Shown here: piece after piece, positions 7,170-14,869 of the stretch
Layout of the letters: each line of letters begins with the position of its first letter
How positions within the stretch are numbered: position 1 is the first letter of the stretch
Source: a virus
DNA length: 21,618 nt
Virus record (IMG/VR): IMGVR_UViG_3300027741_000305
Location: 1 to 21,618 of that record
Reading direction: 5' to 3' (one strand)
Notes under the pieces: model-generated
The model's database searches: none
The model's input: the letters and a program-made list of their open reading frames with translations, nothing else
Told to the model about the DNA's origin: nothing
Position numbers and translations under genes: made by a program

Positions 7170-7643
7170 ATGTTCATGCCAGATCAAAATAACTTATCGC
7201 AACTGAATTTCAGGTTCAAGCTAAGCATCACACCTGAGTTAGAGTATCGTGCTCAGACTGTTAGCATTCCTGCTATCAACCTTGGAGCAATTTCAACTCC
7301 AACACCGTTTGTTCCATATTTCAATGCAGGTAATATAACATATGATGAACTAAACATTCAATTTATGGTTGGTGAAAAAATGGCAGACTATCTTGAAATT
7401 TTTAATTGGATTGAAAAACTTGGCCATCCAGATAACCTAGAAAATTATAAAAATATCAAGTCTGACTGTTCTGTTTTCATCCTCAATAATAACTTACAGC
7501 CACAAATCCATGTAAGATTCACAGATGTATTTCCCGTATCGTTATCAGCAATTGAATTTGACAGCACATTGCCAGAAATTCAGTATGCTACGTCTACTGT
7601 AGGTTTGAGATTTAATCGTTATTATTTTGATATATTAAATTGA
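7170..7643 (+). CDS. 3: Tail completion / tube-terminator protein, gp3-like
   Basis: A 157-residue protein with the layout of T4 gp3 and related tail-tube-fold proteins: an N-terminal FRFKLSITPELEYRAQTVSI strand region, then SIPAINLGAI (T4 gp3 has an equivalent VPIPGI block), YDELNIQFMV(G)E, YLEIFNWIEKLG (like the WIGMYEWMLG of gp3), and a C-terminal strand pair ending in RFNRYYFDIL. The gene lies between gp23 and uvsY, where T4-like cyanophages place gp3. gp3 caps the tail tube and stabilises the contracted sheath end. It has a late promoter (7091) and an AGAGGA ribosome site. The alternative is another tail-tube paralogue (gp19 or gp54 type); the order favours gp3. Confidence 0.72.
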   Translation: MFMPDQNNLSQLNFRFKLSITPELEYRAQTVSIPAINLGAISTPTPFVPYFNAGNITYDELNIQFMVGEKMADYLEIFNWIEKLGHPDNLENYKNIKSDCSVFILNNNLQPQIHVRFTDVFPVSLSAIEFDSTLPEIQYATSTVGLRFNRYYFDILN

Positions 7644-7668
7644 CAATATAACGAATCAATGTTATGAT
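7640..7668 (+). promoter_or_regulatory. Consensus sigma70 (early) promoter for uvsY operon
   Basis: A perfect TTGACA (7640-7645, overlapping the gp3 stop), a 17-base spacer and TATGAT (7663-7668). The start is expected near 7675, about 29 bases before the uvsY ATG. This marks the switch from late structural genes to the early recombination/replication operon. Confidence 0.9.
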
Positions 7669-7669
7669 C

Positions 7670-7686
7670 GTCTCAATCACTGAGAC
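7670..7686. repeat. Inverted repeat across the uvsY transcription start
   Basis: GTCTCA - ATCAC - TGAGAC, a perfect 6-bp stem with a 5-base loop, just after the -10 element and spanning the likely +1. It could be an operator or a 5' mRNA hairpin. It is too short for certainty. Confidence 0.5.
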
Positions 7687-7703
7687 GCATTGAAGGATAC
7701 ATT

Positions 7704-8138
7704 ATGAAACTCGAAACAATCTACGCATTTTGGGCTGAAGACAGCAAGATTGACCGTATGGACCTTGGCGAAGAATCACTTAAGATTTCATCTCTCCATC
7801 AGAAATATATGGAGATATATACTAATGAGAAGATCATCCTTCGTAAGTTTGATATTGATCTAAAGGTTCTGAAGTTAGAGAAGCATGAATTCTACACTCA
7901 GGGGCCGACAAATGAAACGCAAGAAAAAGGATGGGAGCTACCTGCTATTGGCAAGGTGATTCGTTCTGATGTTCAGCAATACGTTGAAGCAGATAAGGAT
8001 ATCATTCAGCTAACACTGAAGATTGGTATTCAAAACGAAAAGGTTTCCCTACTCGAATCTATTATCAAGAACCTATCCAATCGTGGTTTCCAAATAAAGA
8101 ACGCAATCGATTGGATCAAATATACAAGTGGTGGCTAA
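7704..8138 (+). CDS. uvsY: Recombination mediator UvsY
   Basis: A 144-residue protein matching T4 UvsY (137) best in the C-terminal part. EADKDIIQLTLKIGI then IIKNLSNRGFQIKNAIDW corresponds to the SADKDVLKVDTSLQY and KSRGFAIKHIQD blocks of T4. UvsY binds single-stranded DNA and loads UvsX recombinase onto gp32-covered DNA for recombination-dependent replication. It is the first gene of the operon driven by the sigma70 promoter at 7640-7668 and has a GAAGGA ribosome site. Its stop overlaps the uvsW start as TAATG, so these two partners of recombination are co-translated. uvsW and uvsY are also near neighbours in T4. Confidence 0.9.
   Translation: MKLETIYAFWAEDSKIDRMDLGEESLKISSLHQKYMEIYTNEKIILRKFDIDLKVLKLEKHEFYTQGPTNETQEKGWELPAIGKVIRSDVQQYVEADKDIIQLTLKIGIQNEKVSLLESIIKNLSNRGFQIKNAIDWIKYTSGG
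8075..8116. repeat. Inverted repeat near the end of uvsY
   Basis: ATCCAATCG (8075-8083) and CGATTGGAT (8108-8116), a perfect 9-bp stem with a 24-base loop, ending 21 bases before the uvsW ATG. It may modulate translation at the junction, or be chance within coding sequence. Confidence 0.35.
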
Positions 8139-9619
8139 TGAGTGATGTGCATCTTGAATACATAAATGACGTTCATTGTAGAATAAGAGCCGACCCTGGT
8201 ATCTTAATGGAGCTTTCTGATAAGCTGACATTTTTTGCAGAGAACTATAAGTATCACCCAAAGTTTAAAAGTAAATTTTGGGACGGTAAGATAAGGTTAA
8301 TCAATACACTCACTGGTATTGTTTATGCTGGTCTTGCACTTCGTATTAAGAAGTATTGCGATAGTATAGGTTATAGTTTTTCTTTCGATAAAGAGTTGAC
8401 ATATGATAACGTGTCCGTTAACGAAGTATTAGAACATATTAAACAATTAGAACTCCCTGAATGGCTCGAAATCAGAGACTATCAGGTCGAGGCTGTTGTG
8501 AAGTGTTTAAGAACACGTAGAAGAACTCTTCTATCACCGACATCATCAGGTAAGTCTTTCATGATCTATTTGATAGCTACATGGTACAGTGAGAAGACGT
8601 TAATCATCGTTCCTTCAACTGGTCTAGTGGCACAGTTTGAAGATGATATTCGTTCATATGGGTTTAAGGGAAAAATCGCAACATCAATTGGTGGATTGGA
8701 AAAGAACAATAATATCGACGCTGATATTGTCATCACTACATGGCAATCGCTCGAAAATGGCAGATCGACTATGCCTAGTGAATGGTATGACCAATTCAAA
8801 GTTGTTATAGGCGATGAAGCGCATGGTTGTAAGGCAACATCTCTCATCAAGATACTCTCTGCCATGAAAAATACTCCATATAGATTTGGCACAACAGGTA
8901 CGTTAGATAACATAGAACTTAACAAAGCTACAATTGAGGGATTATTTGGTCCTCCCCATACTACTACAACAACTAGAGAACTAATTGATCAAGGTCATGC
9001 GTCAGACATTAAAATAAAATGTATTGTCCTTGAATATCCTGATGATGTTATCAAGGAATTCCATAAGCCAATCTTTGACCCTGTTGAGCAAAAGAACAGA
9101 AAAAAGACTTATGCAGAAGAAGTGGAATTTCTGATCAATTACCAAAAGAGAACTAAGTTTATAAGAAACTTGGCATTATCTCTCAAGGGTAATAAACTAC
9201 TGTTCTTTCGTCTAGTTTCTCATGGAAAAATTCTTCATGAAGCACTGAAAGACCAAAGCAACGCTTTCTATATTGATGGAGGCGTAAAGGATAGAGAAGC
9301 TATCCGTAAGTCAATGGAAGACGAAGAAAACGCAATTCTTATTGCATCACTTGGTACCACAAGTACGGGTGTATCTATTAAGAAATTGCACCATATGATC
9401 GCTGCTGGACCTCTGAAGTCTAAGATCAAAGTACTACAGTCCATTGGACGTATGTTGAGACAACACAAGGACAAAGAAGAGGCATACCTCTACGATATTG
9501 TAGATAATCTTAGCAAAGGAGCTAAGAAGAACTTTGCCTTAAAACATTTTGAAGAGCGTGTCAATATATACGACCAAGAAAAATTTGATTATAAAATTTA
9601 TAAGGTGAAATTAAAATGA
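8138..9619 (+). CDS. uvsW: RNA/DNA helicase UvsW
   Basis: A 493-residue superfamily 2 helicase, close to T4 UvsW in length. The N-terminal DNA-binding domain contains YKYHPKFKSKFWDGKIRLI (T4 has the equivalent RFNPRFRYGNWDGRIRLL). Walker A SPTSSGKS is at about residues 133-140, the DEAH box at 226-229 (VIGDEAH), TGTL-type motif III follows, and motif VI (QSIGRMLRQH) lies near the C-terminus. UvsW unwinds R-loops and drives branch migration, helping the switch from origin- to recombination-dependent replication. The start at 8138 (TAATG with uvsY) is preferred over an in-frame ATG at 8111, since MSDVHLEYINDVHCRIRAD aligns with the T4 start. The stop overlaps the next gene as ATGA. Confidence 0.95.
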   Translation: MSDVHLEYINDVHCRIRADPGILMELSDKLTFFAENYKYHPKFKSKFWDGKIRLINTLTGIVYAGLALRIKKYCDSIGYSFSFDKELTYDNVSVNEVLEHIKQLELPEWLEIRDYQVEAVVKCLRTRRRTLLSPTSSGKSFMIYLIATWYSEKTLIIVPSTGLVAQFEDDIRSYGFKGKIATSIGGLEKNNNIDADIVITTWQSLENGRSTMPSEWYDQFKVVIGDEAHGCKATSLIKILSAMKNTPYRFGTTGTLDNIELNKATIEGLFGPPHTTTTTRELIDQGHASDIKIKCIVLEYPDDVIKEFHKPIFDPVEQKNRKKTYAEEVEFLINYQKRTKFIRNLALSLKGNKLLFFRLVSHGKILHEALKDQSNAFYIDGGVKDREAIRKSMEDEENAILIASLGTTSTGVSIKKLHHMIAAGPLKSKIKVLQSIGRMLRQHKDKEEAYLYDIVDNLSKGAKKNFALKHFEERVNIYDQEKFDYKIYKVKLK

Positions 9620-10038
9620 TTTATGTTTTTAAACTTATTTCAGGAGAAGAGTTTATCGGCGCACTTGATAGTGATGAAAATTCAAATAATGATGTTGAAT
9701 TTTATAATATCACAAATCCTATGGATATTCTTGATGGGCACGATGAATATGGCTCTGTTACCATGAAGTTGCGTGATGTTATGTTGTTGTCAGATGATAA
9801 TTTTATATCAATCCCCCGCAAGGCAATTATAGCATACTATCCAGTATCTAAGATTATGGTGGAGTATTATCAAAAAGCAATCATGTATGCCAATCAATAT
9901 ACAAAAAAGAAGATTGAAAGACAGATCAAAGAAGCTACCAATCAACTTGATGAATATATGGCAGAATCTAGGATAGAAAAGGTTCTTAGAGAACTACGTC
10001 TTCGTGATATCAAGCCTGGCAACGACACAGTTAACTAA
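9616..10038 (+). CDS. Small protein with Sm-like N-terminal fold
   Basis: A 140-residue protein. The first about 75 residues (MIYVFKLISGEEFIGALDSD, then NITNPMDIL and later FISIPRKAIIAYYPVS) have the strand order and the SGEEFIG / NPM pattern of Sm/LSm-like small barrels found in T4-like marine phages. The rest (residues 80-135) is a charged helical, possibly coiled-coil tail. The ATGA overlap with uvsW suggests coupled translation. Sm-like proteins commonly bind RNA as rings, so a role in phage RNA handling is possible but inferred. T4 has no obvious equivalent here; its uvsW.1 is a different, smaller helical product. Confidence 0.8.
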   Translation: MIYVFKLISGEEFIGALDSDENSNNDVEFYNITNPMDILDGHDEYGSVTMKLRDVMLLSDDNFISIPRKAIIAYYPVSKIMVEYYQKAIMYANQYTKKKIERQIKEATNQLDEYMAESRIEKVLRELRLRDIKPGNDTVN

Positions 10039-10047
10039 GGAAATAAT

Positions 10048-10608
10048 ATGGCTACTAACGAAGATAACCACTATGTAGATAATAAGCTTTTATATGCTGA
10101 AATGATTAAATACATTAACAAATATAATGAAGCTAAAGAAGCTGGACTTGAACCTCCTAAAGCAAATGACTACATTGGAAAATGTATATGGTTGATTGCA
10201 AATCGTTTATCAACCAACAGAAACTTCATTGGGTATACTTACCGTGAAGATATGGTAGGGGATGCAATCGAAAATTGTTTTAGATATTTGCACAATTTTG
10301 ATCCTGAAAAGTCTACAAATCCATTTGCATATTTTACTCAAATTATGTATTATGCATTTCTGAGACGTATTGACAAAGAGAAGAAACAAACATATATTAA
10401 GTACAAATCCATGGAAAATTCAATAGTAATGAATACCTTGGTCGAAATGGCACCTGATGATCAGGGACATTTTAATGCATTTATGATGACAATGGATATG
10501 GATAAACTATCCAGCCTGTCTGAAAAATATGAAGCAAAAATAACAACAAAGGCCACAAAGAAAAAAGGGCTAGAAAAATTTTTTGGAGATGAAGATGAGT
10601 CGATTTAA
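10048..10608 (+). CDS. 55: Late transcription sigma factor gp55
   Basis: A 186-residue protein, the same length as T4 gp55 (185). It keeps NDYIGKCIWLIANRLSTNRN, NFIGYTYREDMVGDAIENCF and LHNFDPEKSTNPFAYFTQI, which is the sigma region 2-like core (T4: [20 protein letters not shown]). gp55 directs host RNA polymerase to TATAAATA late promoters, several of which occur in this window. The extreme C-terminus, GLEKFFGDEDESI, has the hydrophobic-plus-acidic character of the T4 gp55 tail (SLDFLYEAND) that binds the sliding clamp gp45. The gene overlaps a small downstream gene by 14 bases and has an AAGGAAA ribosome site. Confidence 0.95.
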   Translation: MATNEDNHYVDNKLLYAEMIKYINKYNEAKEAGLEPPKANDYIGKCIWLIANRLSTNRNFIGYTYREDMVGDAIENCFRYLHNFDPEKSTNPFAYFTQIMYYAFLRRIDKEKKQTYIKYKSMENSIVMNTLVEMAPDDQGHFNAFMMTMDMDKLSSLSEKYEAKITTKATKKKGLEKFFGDEDESI

Positions 10609-10771
10609 TTCTGTTCCTGCTATTGTTCAACAGATGGCAGAGACTTTAAAAGATAGCCGCACTTCACAAAATGAAAAGTTTAATAGAGCACAAGTGCTAG
10701 AAATAACTAAAGAATATTGTGAACAGGCTCTTATTACTTTTAAAAAAGAGCAAGACAAAAAAAGAAGGTAA
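10595..10771 (+). CDS. Small unknown helical protein after gp55
   Basis: A 58-residue, mainly helical, charged protein (MSRFNSVPAIVQQMAETLKD) ending in a very basic tail (KKEQDKKRR). The start at ATG 10595 is chosen because GGAG at 10585-10588 sits 6 bases before it, although in-frame TTG 10583 and ATG 10589 exist upstream. It overlaps the end of gp55 and is followed 3 bases later by gp47, so it is inside the operon. It lacks the clamp-binding tail expected of the late coactivator gp33, so I do not call it that. The function is unknown. Confidence 0.75.
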   Translation: MSRFNSVPAIVQQMAETLKDSRTSQNEKFNRAQVLEITKEYCEQALITFKKEQDKKRR

Positions 10772-10774
10772 ATT

Positions 10775-11821
10775 ATGAAAATTGCAGTGCTTGGTGACAC
10801 ACACTTCGGAGTAAGAAACGATTCGGAGCATTTTCATGCTCATATGAAGAAGTTTTACTCTGAAGTGTTTTTTCCATATCTGGAAGAGAACTGCATTGAT
10901 AGGGTGCTTCAGGTTGGTGACTTGTTTGATAACAAGAAGCAAATCAACCTGAAGTCCCTTACCTTAGCCAAAGAATATTTCTTTGATGTGATGCATGAGA
11001 GGGATATCTCCCTACTTACCTTTGTGGGTAATCACGATAGCTTTCACCGCAATAGCATCAAGATCAATACTCAAGAGAGCCTTCTCTACGGGTATCAAAA
11101 AATTCGTGCCTTCTCATCCCCTACACTATGGGCCTTTGATGATCTTCCTGTGTTGATCCTACCATGGATTTGTCAGGAAAACTATGATGACTGCATGAAG
11201 ATGATTGATGCTGCTGATGCTAATGGTGTTGTGTTCGGACACCTAGAGCTAGCTGGCTTTGAGATGCATCGTGGTTCTATCATGAATAAGGGCATGGACA
11301 GCAACATCTTTAGTAAGTTTCGTGCTGTATATTCTGGTCACTATCATCACCGTTCATCTAAGGGCAACATCACATACCTTGGTACCCCATATGAGATGAC
11401 ATGGGCTGACTACGAAGATCAGAAAGGATTTCATGTGTTTGACACAGACACCCTTGAAATGACCTTTGTTCCTAATCCCTTCCATATGTTCCACATCATC
11501 ACATATGATGACAGTAAGGATATGGATATTGATTTTAGTCTATTGGAAGGTGCTGCTATCAAGCTTGTTGTTGAACGTAGAAATAATGATACGAAATATG
11601 AGCAATTTGTGCATAAGATTGAAGAACAAAATCCTTTTAAGTTCAACATTATTGAACAAAAGACTGTTCTCAATATGGATGAAGAGGATGAGATGGTTGA
11701 TGCTGAGAGCACACTAGGAATTCTACGTAAGGTGATTAATTCTTCAGATGTTACTGTGGATAAAACAGAGCTTGACGAATACCTTACAAGTCTGTACACC
11801 GAAGCTTTGTATATGAGTTAA
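10775..11821 (+). CDS. 47: Recombination nuclease subunit gp47 (Mre11-like)
   Basis: A 348-residue calcineurin-type metallophosphoesterase of the Mre11/SbcD/T4 gp47 family (T4: 339). The metal-binding motifs appear in order: GDTHFG (residues 7-12), GDLFD (48-52), GNHDSF (85-90), FGHLEL and SGHYHHRS. With gp46 it forms the complex that resects double-strand ends for recombination-dependent replication and degrades host DNA. A gp46 gene starts 3 bases after its stop, as in T4 where 47 and 46 are adjacent. Ribosome site AGAAGG precedes ATG 10775. No motif is missing. Confidence 0.97.
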   Translation: MKIAVLGDTHFGVRNDSEHFHAHMKKFYSEVFFPYLEENCIDRVLQVGDLFDNKKQINLKSLTLAKEYFFDVMHERDISLLTFVGNHDSFHRNSIKINTQESLLYGYQKIRAFSSPTLWAFDDLPVLILPWICQENYDDCMKMIDAADANGVVFGHLELAGFEMHRGSIMNKGMDSNIFSKFRAVYSGHYHHRSSKGNITYLGTPYEMTWADYEDQKGFHVFDTDTLEMTFVPNPFHMFHIITYDDSKDMDIDFSLLEGAAIKLVVERRNNDTKYEQFVHKIEEQNPFKFNIIEQKTVLNMDEEDEMVDAESTLGILRKVINSSDVTVDKTELDEYLTSLYTEALYMS

Positions 11822-11824
11822 TAA

Positions 11825-13528
11825 ATGATAATCTTTAAAAAACTTCGCTACCAGAACTTTCTGTCATCTGGAAATCAGTTTACCGAAATTGATTTAATGC
11901 GTAATGACCTAACACTTATTTCTGGTAAGAACGGTAGCGGCAAGTCTACTATTCTTGATGCACTTTGCTATGTGTTATTCAATAAGCCATTTCGCAACGT
12001 CACACTCAAGCAGCTAATGAACACTATCACCAATAAGGGATTGATGGTTGAGTTAGACATGTCTATCAATGGTAATGAATATCAACTTCGTCGTGGTATG
12101 AAACCAAACGTGTTTGATGTTACATGCAACGGCAAGATGCTTGATAAGGAAGGGGCCAGAGAAGATCAAGAGAACTTTGAAAAAAATCATATCAAGATGA
12201 ACCACAAGACCTTTACACAGGTTGTGGTGCTTGGTTCTGCTAACTATATTCCTTTCATGCGTCTGACAACTCCTGATCGCCGTAAGATTGTGGAAGATTA
12301 TCTCGACATTCAAATCTTTTCTATTATGAATGGTATCCTGAAGTCACGTATTTCAGAAAATAAGACGAAACTTAAAGATGCTGAATATGCTGTTGAACTA
12401 TGTGAACAAAGAATTGATCTTCACAAGAAACATATTGATTCTCTAAAAGCAAACAACGAAGAATTGATTGCTCAAAAACAACTTAAGGTGCAGGAGCTTG
12501 AAGCAGACTGTTGCCTATTGAATGTTGGTATTGATGGATATCAGTCTCAGGTTAATGATCTTCTAGAAGAGATTGCTGATGAAGATAAGGTATCAAAGCG
12601 CAAGAACAAAATCATTGAGATGGGTTCTGCTTTAAATGAACGCATTCGTGGTTTGAAGAAGGAAATTGATTTCTTTAACAATCATGATGAATGTCCTACG
12701 TGTAAGCAAGATATTGATCCTGATTATAAGGGCAGTGTGGTAGAAAAGCGTAGCAATAAGCTTGAAGAAATTAGTGGTGGTGTATCTGACCTTCAACAAA
12801 AGCTTAAGGATGTGAATGATCGTATCAAGCAGATTGAAATCACTAACACACAGATAACTATGTTCAATCGTTCTATTCAGGACAACAACACAAAGATTAC
12901 TCTGTACAATCGCAGTATTGCTGACTTGAACAAAGAAATTGCTGCTCTACGTAATGTTTCTAACACAATTGAGGATGATAGCGATTATGAGAATGCCAAG
13001 ATTGAACTAATTGAGCATAAGGACGAACTATCTAAGTTCAAAAAACACAAGGAAATCCTTGATGTATCTGCCGTATTCCTTAAAGATAGTGGTATCAAGA
13101 CCAAGATTGTTCAACAGTACATTCCCGTCATCAATAAGACAATCAACAAATATCTTGCTGACATGGACTTTCTGTGTGAATTTAACCTTGACGAAGAGTT
13201 CAATGAAGTGCTAAAGTCTCGTTTTAGAGATACCTTCTCATACGAGTCGTTCTCTGAAGGTGAGAAGTTTCGTATCGATTTGGCGCTGATGTTTACATGG
13301 CGTGAAGTTGCAAGACTACGCAATTCAGTAGCAACAAACCTGTTGATCTTAGATGAAGTGTGTGATGGTCCTGCTGATGATGAAGCGGAAGATGCGTTGT
13401 TTGAAATTCTCAGTAAGCAGGAAGATTCTAACGTGTTTGTTATCTCACACAACAGTCGTGTCAAAGATCGTTTTGATCATGAGATTAAGTTCAAGAAAGT
13501 CAAAAACTTTAGTAGGATAGTATGGTAA
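11825..13528 (+). CDS. 46: Recombination nuclease ATPase gp46 (Rad50-like)
   Basis: A 567-residue SMC/Rad50-type ATPase, similar to T4 gp46 (560). Walker A GKNGSGKST is at residues 34-42, the N-terminal lobe continues to about 180, and two coiled-coil arms flank a zinc hook CPTC (290-293, in NHDECPTCKQDID). The ABC signature SEGEKFRIDLAL starts near 477 and Walker B LLILDE is at about 506-511, followed by a D-loop SH pair (VISHN). The zinc hook dimerises the complex and ATP binding controls gp47 access to DNA ends. The stop overlaps the next start as TAATG. Confidence 0.97.
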   Translation: MIIFKKLRYQNFLSSGNQFTEIDLMRNDLTLISGKNGSGKSTILDALCYVLFNKPFRNVTLKQLMNTITNKGLMVELDMSINGNEYQLRRGMKPNVFDVTCNGKMLDKEGAREDQENFEKNHIKMNHKTFTQVVVLGSANYIPFMRLTTPDRRKIVEDYLDIQIFSIMNGILKSRISENKTKLKDAEYAVELCEQRIDLHKKHIDSLKANNEELIAQKQLKVQELEADCCLLNVGIDGYQSQVNDLLEEIADEDKVSKRKNKIIEMGSALNERIRGLKKEIDFFNNHDECPTCKQDIDPDYKGSVVEKRSNKLEEISGGVSDLQQKLKDVNDRIKQIEITNTQITMFNRSIQDNNTKITLYNRSIADLNKEIAALRNVSNTIEDDSDYENAKIELIEHKDELSKFKKHKEILDVSAVFLKDSGIKTKIVQQYIPVINKTINKYLADMDFLCEFNLDEEFNEVLKSRFRDTFSYESFSEGEKFRIDLALMFTWREVARLRNSVATNLLILDEVCDGPADDEAEDALFEILSKQEDSNVFVISHNSRVKDRFDHEIKFKKVKNFSRIVW

Positions 13529-13800
13529 TGAGAAAGTTTTATTACACTGTAGATGATCCTGTATTCGATGATTATTTCGAATGGAACCATGAATATGATT
13601 ATGAAGATTACTCTGACGTGATAGAAGATTGCGCCAAAGAGTATGAAGATAACAGTAATTGGGAAGACGCTACAGAACTAGAATTCTATCTTTGGAAGCG
13701 TGATGAACCAGAAGATGAGCCTGAGTTGCTAGGTGTATTCACCGTGTATCGTGAATTTATGCCCTATTTTACTGCATACGAGAAAAAAAATGACGTATAA
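13528..13800 (+). CDS. Small, very acidic unknown protein
   Basis: A 90-residue protein with 28 Asp/Glu against 8 Lys/Arg and many aromatic residues (MRKFYYTVDDPVFDDYFEW, then YDYEDYSD). There are no membrane or metal motifs. The ATG at 13528 is in TAATG overlap with gp46; an in-frame ATG at 13522 is possible, and the AGGA at 13514 sits nearer to that one. The composition is like that of DNA-mimic inhibitors, but many phage proteins of unknown role are acidic, so this is only a suggestion. It overlaps the next gene by 11 bases within one long operon. Confidence 0.75.
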   Translation: MRKFYYTVDDPVFDDYFEWNHEYDYEDYSDVIEDCAKEYEDNSNWEDATELEFYLWKRDEPEDEPELLGVFTVYREFMPYFTAYEKKNDV

Positions 13801-14029
13801 GAATGTAACAGTTGATATCGATGTGTATCTTGAAGACTTTGATGATGAAGAATTGATCGAAGAACTTGAAGAAAGAAATTATAAAGTATCAAAAAAAGAT
13901 GATGGCACCAATTTTGGTCGTATAAATACACTTGTGAACAATCTTTGGCTAGCAAGAGTACTACAGGAACCCAACCTAGACGAACACCTGAATGAATTAT
14001 TTAATGAAGTTTTGAACAGGAGTATATAA
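13790..14029 (+). CDS. Small unknown protein with acidic EL-rich helix
   Basis: A 79-residue protein. It starts MTYKNVTVDIDVYLEDFDDE followed by ELIEELEERN, a pattern of a short strand then an acidic helix that recurs in many phage proteins of unknown role. The C-terminal half (LVNNLWLARVLQEPNLDEHL) is helical. The start at 13790 is chosen because upstream in-frame codons (a GTG from 13733) only read another frame of the previous gene. It overlaps that gene by 11 bases and is joined to deformylase by TAATG. An exact late-promoter octamer lies inside it. The function is unknown. Confidence 0.75.
   Translation: MTYKNVTVDIDVYLEDFDDEELIEELEERNYKVSKKDDGTNFGRINTLVNNLWLARVLQEPNLDEHLNELFNEVLNRSI
13921..13928 (+). 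promoter_or_regulatory. Possible internal late promoter before deformylase
   Basis: An exact TATAAATA inside the upstream small gene, about 100 bases before the deformylase ATG. The octamer matches the late consensus fully, but it lies in coding sequence, so chance occurrence cannot be excluded. Confidence 0.5.
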
Positions 14030-14574
14030 TGATCCATGAATTAGTGGATAAACATCATCCAATTCTTAAGACAGAGTTGGAGAAGTTTGATTTTAAAAAT
14101 CCCCAAACAGACCCAATCCAACTTGCTCATGATCTAGCAGAAACAATGCTAGACAAGGGCGGCATTGGTATTTCTGCCAACCAAATTGGTTTGCCATATC
14201 GTGCATTTGCGATGTTGACAGAACAAATCATTGTCTGTTTTAATCCCATTCTTCTATCTGCGTCTGATGAACAGATTGTGCTTGAAGAAGGATGTCTCTC
14301 ATACCCAAATCTTTTCGTCAAGATCAAGCGCCCACAAAACATTCGTGTTCGTTACACTGAGCCTAACGGTAATGTGATTACCGAAAAGTTTGGTGGTATG
14401 ACTGCACGTATTTTTCAACATGAGCTTGACCATCTTGATGGTGTCGTGTATACCAAGAGGGCTAACAAGATTCATTTTGAACAGGCTAAGAAGAATGCCA
14501 AGAAAGGGATTATTAATCCAAAGATTTCAAATGAAACACGCATTATCATGAATCAAATGAGTATTGGGTTATAA
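14029..14574 (+). CDS. def: Peptide deformylase
   Basis: A 181-residue peptide deformylase with all three family motifs: GIGISANQ (residues 45-52, the GxGxAAxQ motif), EGCLS (87-91, metal ligand Cys89) and HELDH (131-135, two His ligands and catalytic Glu). It removes the formyl group from the N-terminal Met of new proteins, using a bound metal. Length is near the bacterial size (about 170). Deformylases are known in T4-like cyanophages and other phages, where they may keep up with rapid translation or favour particular proteins. It starts as TAATG with the preceding small gene. All active-site residues are present, so an active enzyme is expected. Confidence 0.95.
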   Translation: MIHELVDKHHPILKTELEKFDFKNPQTDPIQLAHDLAETMLDKGGIGISANQIGLPYRAFAMLTEQIIVCFNPILLSASDEQIVLEEGCLSYPNLFVKIKRPQNIRVRYTEPNGNVITEKFGGMTARIFQHELDHLDGVVYTKRANKIHFEQAKKNAKKGIINPKISNETRIIMNQMSIGL

Positions 14575-14575
14575 A

Positions 14576-14869
14576 ATGAAGAAGATTGAATACAAGTACA
14601 ACGAGGGACAGTCTCTTAAGGAGATTACCGATTATATTGATGCCACATATGGTGAGCATTATTCACGAAATAAGTTTCAGGCAACTGAATTTATAATTGA
14701 TAGCGGTCATGGAACTGGCTTCTGTATTGGCAACATGCAGAAGTATACACAGCGTTATGGCAAGAAGGGCGAACCAAACGAATGGCGTAAAGACCTTATG
14801 AAAGTTATTCACTACGCTATTATTCAACTGCATGTTCATGATCTTGAACATCCAACTACAAAGGATTAA
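14576..14869 (+). CDS. DUF3310/SaV-like small protein
   Basis: A 97-residue protein with the DUF3310 pattern: an aromatic/charged N-terminal half, then TGFCIGNMQKYTQRYGKKGE, followed by WRKDLMKVIHYAIIQL (family form: F-C-x-GNA-x-KY-x-x-R-x-GxKG-x-x-x-x-DL-x-KA-x-x-Y). Members are common in phages and are sometimes labelled nucleotide kinase, but the role is not settled. The start is taken as ATG 14576, 1 base after the deformylase stop; a TTG upstream is less likely. It sits between deformylase and a glycosyltransferase, in the replication operon, which fits a nucleotide or DNA-metabolism role without proving it. Confidence 0.8.
   Translation: MKKIEYKYNEGQSLKEITDYIDATYGEHYSRNKFQATEFIIDSGHGTGFCIGNMQKYTQRYGKKGEPNEWRKDLMKVIHYAIIQLHVHDLEHPTTKD

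Noticed and set aside
8111-8137. Upstream ATG for uvsW
   Set aside because: It lies inside the end of uvsY. The ATG at 8138 gives TAATG coupling and aligns with the T4 UvsW start.
10595-10771. Small gene after gp55 as coactivator gp33
   Set aside because: The size is too small and the C-terminus is a basic KKRR tail, not a hydrophobic-acidic clamp-binding motif.
13733-13789. Upstream extension of the small gene at 13790
   Set aside because: The extra 19 residues only read the preceding gene in another frame and have no ribosome site.
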